From contig NZ_FOBO01000005.1 of assembly GCF_900109855.1 (NCBI RefSeq), positions 1-64,000 of the forward strand: a stretch of 64,000 bases of DNA. Reading direction: 5' to 3'. The position numbers and the translations under genes are program-made. This document shows positions 62,529 through 64,000 of this stretch, one piece after another (position 1 is the stretch's first letter; every line of letters starts with the position of its first letter). This DNA is from Roseovarius tolerans (GTDB taxonomy: Bacteria; Pseudomonadota; Alphaproteobacteria; Rhodobacterales; Rhodobacteraceae). A model generated the notes under the pieces. The model had not been told where the DNA came from and searched no databases. It was given only the letters and a program-made list of their open reading frames with translations.

Positions 62529-62553
62529 GGAACCATCCGGGCGTTGCCGCGTT
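62529..62553 (+). promoter_or_regulatory. EcfG-type promoter for the entericidin-like gene
   Basis: GGAAC at 62529-62533, 16-bp spacer, CGTT at 62550-62553; ATG at 62584. Confidence 0.8.
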
Positions 62554-62583
62554 TGTTATTCAGCAATTAAACTGGAGGTCACC

Positions 62584-62724
62584 ATGATACGCAAACGCAT
62601 TTCGCTTCTCTCTCTCATCGCTTTCGCGTTCGTCAGCGCCTGCGAGACCGTGGAAGGTGCCGGGCAGGACATCGGCAAAGCCGGGGACGCCATTTCCGAC
62701 ACTGCCCAAGAGGCCGACAATTAA
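62584..62724 (+). CDS. Entericidin A/B-family small lipoprotein
   Basis: A 46-residue lipoprotein: MIRKRISLLSLIAFAFVSAC ends in the lipobox, then ETVEGAGQDIGKAGDAISDTAQ, the entericidin pattern. In E. coli entericidin B is a sigma-S-controlled toxic lipoprotein opposed by entericidin A. The gene is preceded by AACTGGAGGTCACC and an EcfG promoter and followed by a strong terminator. Stress-induced here by inference. Confidence 0.88.
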   Translation: MIRKRISLLSLIAFAFVSACETVEGAGQDIGKAGDAISDTAQEADN

Positions 62725-62733
62725 GCGCAATGA

Positions 62734-62768
62734 TCAGCCCGCGGGGACACTCCTCGCGGGCTGATTTT
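62734..62768 (+). terminator. Intrinsic terminator after the entericidin-like gene
   Basis: Ten-base stem TCAGCCCGCG/CGCGGGCTGA with an 11-base loop, followed by TTTTT. It lies nine bases after the stop and before the DUF3008 gene, so the latter depends on read-through or on its own promoter. Confidence 0.85.
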
Positions 62769-62793
62769 TGGTGTGCACCCAAAGGAGCCACCC

Positions 62794-62979
62794 ATGCCCG
62801 CACAATCCGAAGCCCAGCAAAAGGCCGCCGGGGCGGCCCTTTCCGCCAAGCGGGGCGAGACCAAGGTTGCCGATCTGCAAGGTGCCTCGAAAGACATGTA
62901 TGAAACGATGACCGAGGCCGAGCTTGAAGAGATCGCGGCGACCTCGCATGACCATCTGCCCGACCGCAAGGAAGACTGA
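62794..62979 (+). CDS. DUF3008-like small stress protein
   Basis: A 61-residue charged protein (MPAQSEAQQKAAGAALSAKR, DLQGASKDMYETMTEAELEEI) of the DUF3008 family, whose members are small, often stress-linked proteins of unknown function. AAAGGAG lies before the ATG. It follows the terminator of the entericidin gene directly, so it probably has low read-through expression or a promoter I could not see. Confidence 0.8.
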   Translation: MPAQSEAQQKAAGAALSAKRGETKVADLQGASKDMYETMTEAELEEIAATSHDHLPDRKED

Positions 62980-62986
62980 GCCGACC

Positions 62987-63571
62987 TCAGATCAGGACGA
63001 CGAGGCCCCCGGTCACCGCCATGGCGAGCATCATCCCGATCAGCACCAATAGCCCATCGCCCATGAACATCCCCGTCGCCAGCACGACAATGATCGCGCC
63101 GAGGATCGAAGAGGAGAATGGGATCAGCTCCAGAAGCGGCATCACCATCCCGAAGATCAGGCAGATGCCCTGCGGCAGCCGCGCGAGCGGCGGAGTTACC
63201 AGCCCCCGCAATCGCCGCTTGGTAAAGGTATCGAGCCACCGCGCCGGACGGGTGAACCACAGCATCGCGCTGCGTGCGCGGTCGGTGCTTATGGTCGCGC
63301 GGCGCAGCCAGCCGGGCAGCCACAGGCTCGGGCGTTGCAGGATCTGTTGCAGCGACACCGCCGCGATCAGCAGGCCGCAGACGCTGGTAAATCCAGGCAC
63401 CCCGCTCAGCGGCGAAACCAGCGCCAGCGACGGCACGATCAACAGCGGCGTATAGCTTGCCACGCCAAGCGCGTCGATCACCTCGCCGACGCTCGACGTC
63501 GCGCCATCCAGCGCCTTGCGCGCCTGTTTGACAACGTCGCTCGCGGTTTGCAATTCGGCAGAGGCCGGCAC
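62987..63571 (-). CDS. ExoD-family membrane protein
   Basis: A 194-residue membrane protein with about four or five helices and ExoD features: a soluble N-terminal helix region (ELQTASDVVKQARKALDGAT), LGVASYTPLLIVPSLALVSP and LARLPQGICLIFGMVMPLLELIPFSSS. ExoD in rhizobia affects exopolysaccharide and symbiosis. An EcfG promoter lies upstream (63605-63629), so stress control is likely. It converges with the DUF3008 gene. Confidence 0.85.
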   Translation of the reverse strand: MPASAELQTASDVVKQARKALDGATSSVGEVIDALGVASYTPLLIVPSLALVSPLSGVPGFTSVCGLLIAAVSLQQILQRPSLWLPGWLRRATISTDRARSAMLWFTRPARWLDTFTKRRLRGLVTPPLARLPQGICLIFGMVMPLLELIPFSSSILGAIIVVLATGMFMGDGLLVLIGMMLAMAVTGGLVVLI

Positions 63572-63604
63572 ATCAGTCTCCTTTTTGAAAACGTCCCCCC
63601 AACC

Positions 63605-63629
63605 AACGCATCGCAGGGCGATCGGTTCC
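63605..63629 (-). promoter_or_regulatory. EcfG-type promoter for the ExoD-like gene
   Basis: On the minus strand GGAAC (63629-63625), 16-bp spacer, CGTT (63608-63605), 33 bp before the ATG at 63571. The eleventh and rightmost promoter of this type in the window. Confidence 0.78.
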
Positions 63630-63649
63630 CCGCACGCCCTATCGGACCG

Positions 63650-64000
63650 TCACGGGCGCAGGCCGGGCAGTGCCCTCTTGTGACTGGCCCAGAGCGATCC
63701 GATCCCAGACAGCGCGATCAGCACCAACCCCAACAGCGACCAACCATCTGGCCAGTCGCCAAAGACCAGCACGCCAAGCACGGTGGCGGAAACCAACTGG
63801 CTGTAGATCAGGGGCGCGATCAGACTGGCCTCGGCAGTGCGGTTGGCGATCACCAGCATGAAATTGCCGCAGGCCGAGGCCCCGGCGCTCAGCGCGACAA
63901 GCAGCGACAGGCGCATGTCGAACACAGGCAATTCGCCGATCACGCCAAACGGGGTCAGCAGCGCGCTCCCGATCAGCAGTTGCGAGATCAGCAGAAACCG
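63650..64000 (-). CDS. DMT-family (EamA) transporter, C-terminal part (cut by window edge)
   Basis: The visible 116 residues include four hydrophobic stretches of an EamA/DMT transporter (FLLISQLLIGSALLTPFGVI, LLVALSAGASACGNFMLVIA, IYSQLVSATVLGVLVFGDWP, LLGLVLIALSGIGSLWASHK). The reading frame remains open to the right edge, so the start is outside the window. The family moves drugs or metabolites; nothing else can be said. It lies 20 bp from the ExoD promoter region and is likely outside the stress regulon. Confidence 0.75.
   Translation of the reverse strand, partial: RFLLISQLLIGSALLTPFGVIGELPVFDMRLSLLVALSAGASACGNFMLVIANRTAEASLIAPLIYSQLVSATVLGVLVFGDWPDGWSLLGLVLIALSGIGSLWASHKRALPGLRP

Overview
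The window is a GC-rich stretch of an alphaproteobacterial chromosome, most likely from the Rhodobacteraceae/Roseobacter group. The gene content fits this: a mesaconyl-CoA hydratase/malyl-CoA thioesterase operon, an mdh-sucCD-sucAB-lpd block with small genes inside it, an argH-lysA-TIGR02302 run, a DmdC-like acyl-CoA dehydrogenase, and the PhyR-NepR-EcfG stress system found only in alphaproteobacteria. No rRNA, tRNA, CRISPR array or prophage was seen. The only mobile element is the end of an IS630-type transposase at the left edge.

Layout. 1-12 kb: transposase tail, TlpA-like thioredoxin, argH with two small translationally coupled genes, lysA, a large TIGR02302/DUF4175 membrane protein, an orphan glycine-betaine-type binding protein, a zinc-ribbon protein, then ftsE-ftsX-plsC. 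12-15 kb: the minus-strand operon mcl2-nnrU-DUF1737-mch of the ethylmalonyl-CoA pathway. 15-27 kb: the TCA block mdh, sucC, sucD, sucA, sucB, three small genes and lpdA. 27-35 kb: lgt-midA-pgeF, a UbiK-like factor, a frameshifted outer-membrane barrel gene, and a coupled aminopeptidase-NlpC/P60-ureohydrolase operon. 35-46 kb: carbonic anhydrase, a fatty-acid beta-oxidation region (fadJ-type, thiolase, GST, two acyl-CoA dehydrogenases, a MerR regulator), a second MerR gene divergent from two PaaI thioesterases and a MATE pump. 47-48.7 kb: a TSUP permease with a TIGR02186 partner.

48.7-64 kb is a general stress response island. It holds the regulators phyR, nepR, ecfG and an HWE/HisKA_2 histidine kinase, surrounded by typical stress genes (PRC-barrel, BrkB, phospholipase D, AI-2E permease, CsbD, MscS, DUF883, DUF1328, entericidin, DUF3008, ExoD). 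By reading the sequence I find eleven matches to the EcfG promoter form GGAAC-N16/17-(C)GTT, almost every one just upstream of one of these genes. Two of them sit so close to the start codon that the mRNA would be nearly leaderless. One drives a segment that ends in a perfect intrinsic terminator before the next gene, which makes it a candidate stress-induced small RNA of about 125 nt with a C-rich loop, reminiscent of Caulobacter GsrN.

Intergenic regions also carry several dispersed repeat families (a GAGTATTT...GATGAAG motif, a roughly 75-bp element in three copies, GGGTGGG hairpins, and stacked perfect palindromes between sucD and sucA) and candidate operators (twin TGTGATCACA boxes before sucC, a 16-bp palindrome before the GST gene, ACGTAA boxes between the two MerR genes).
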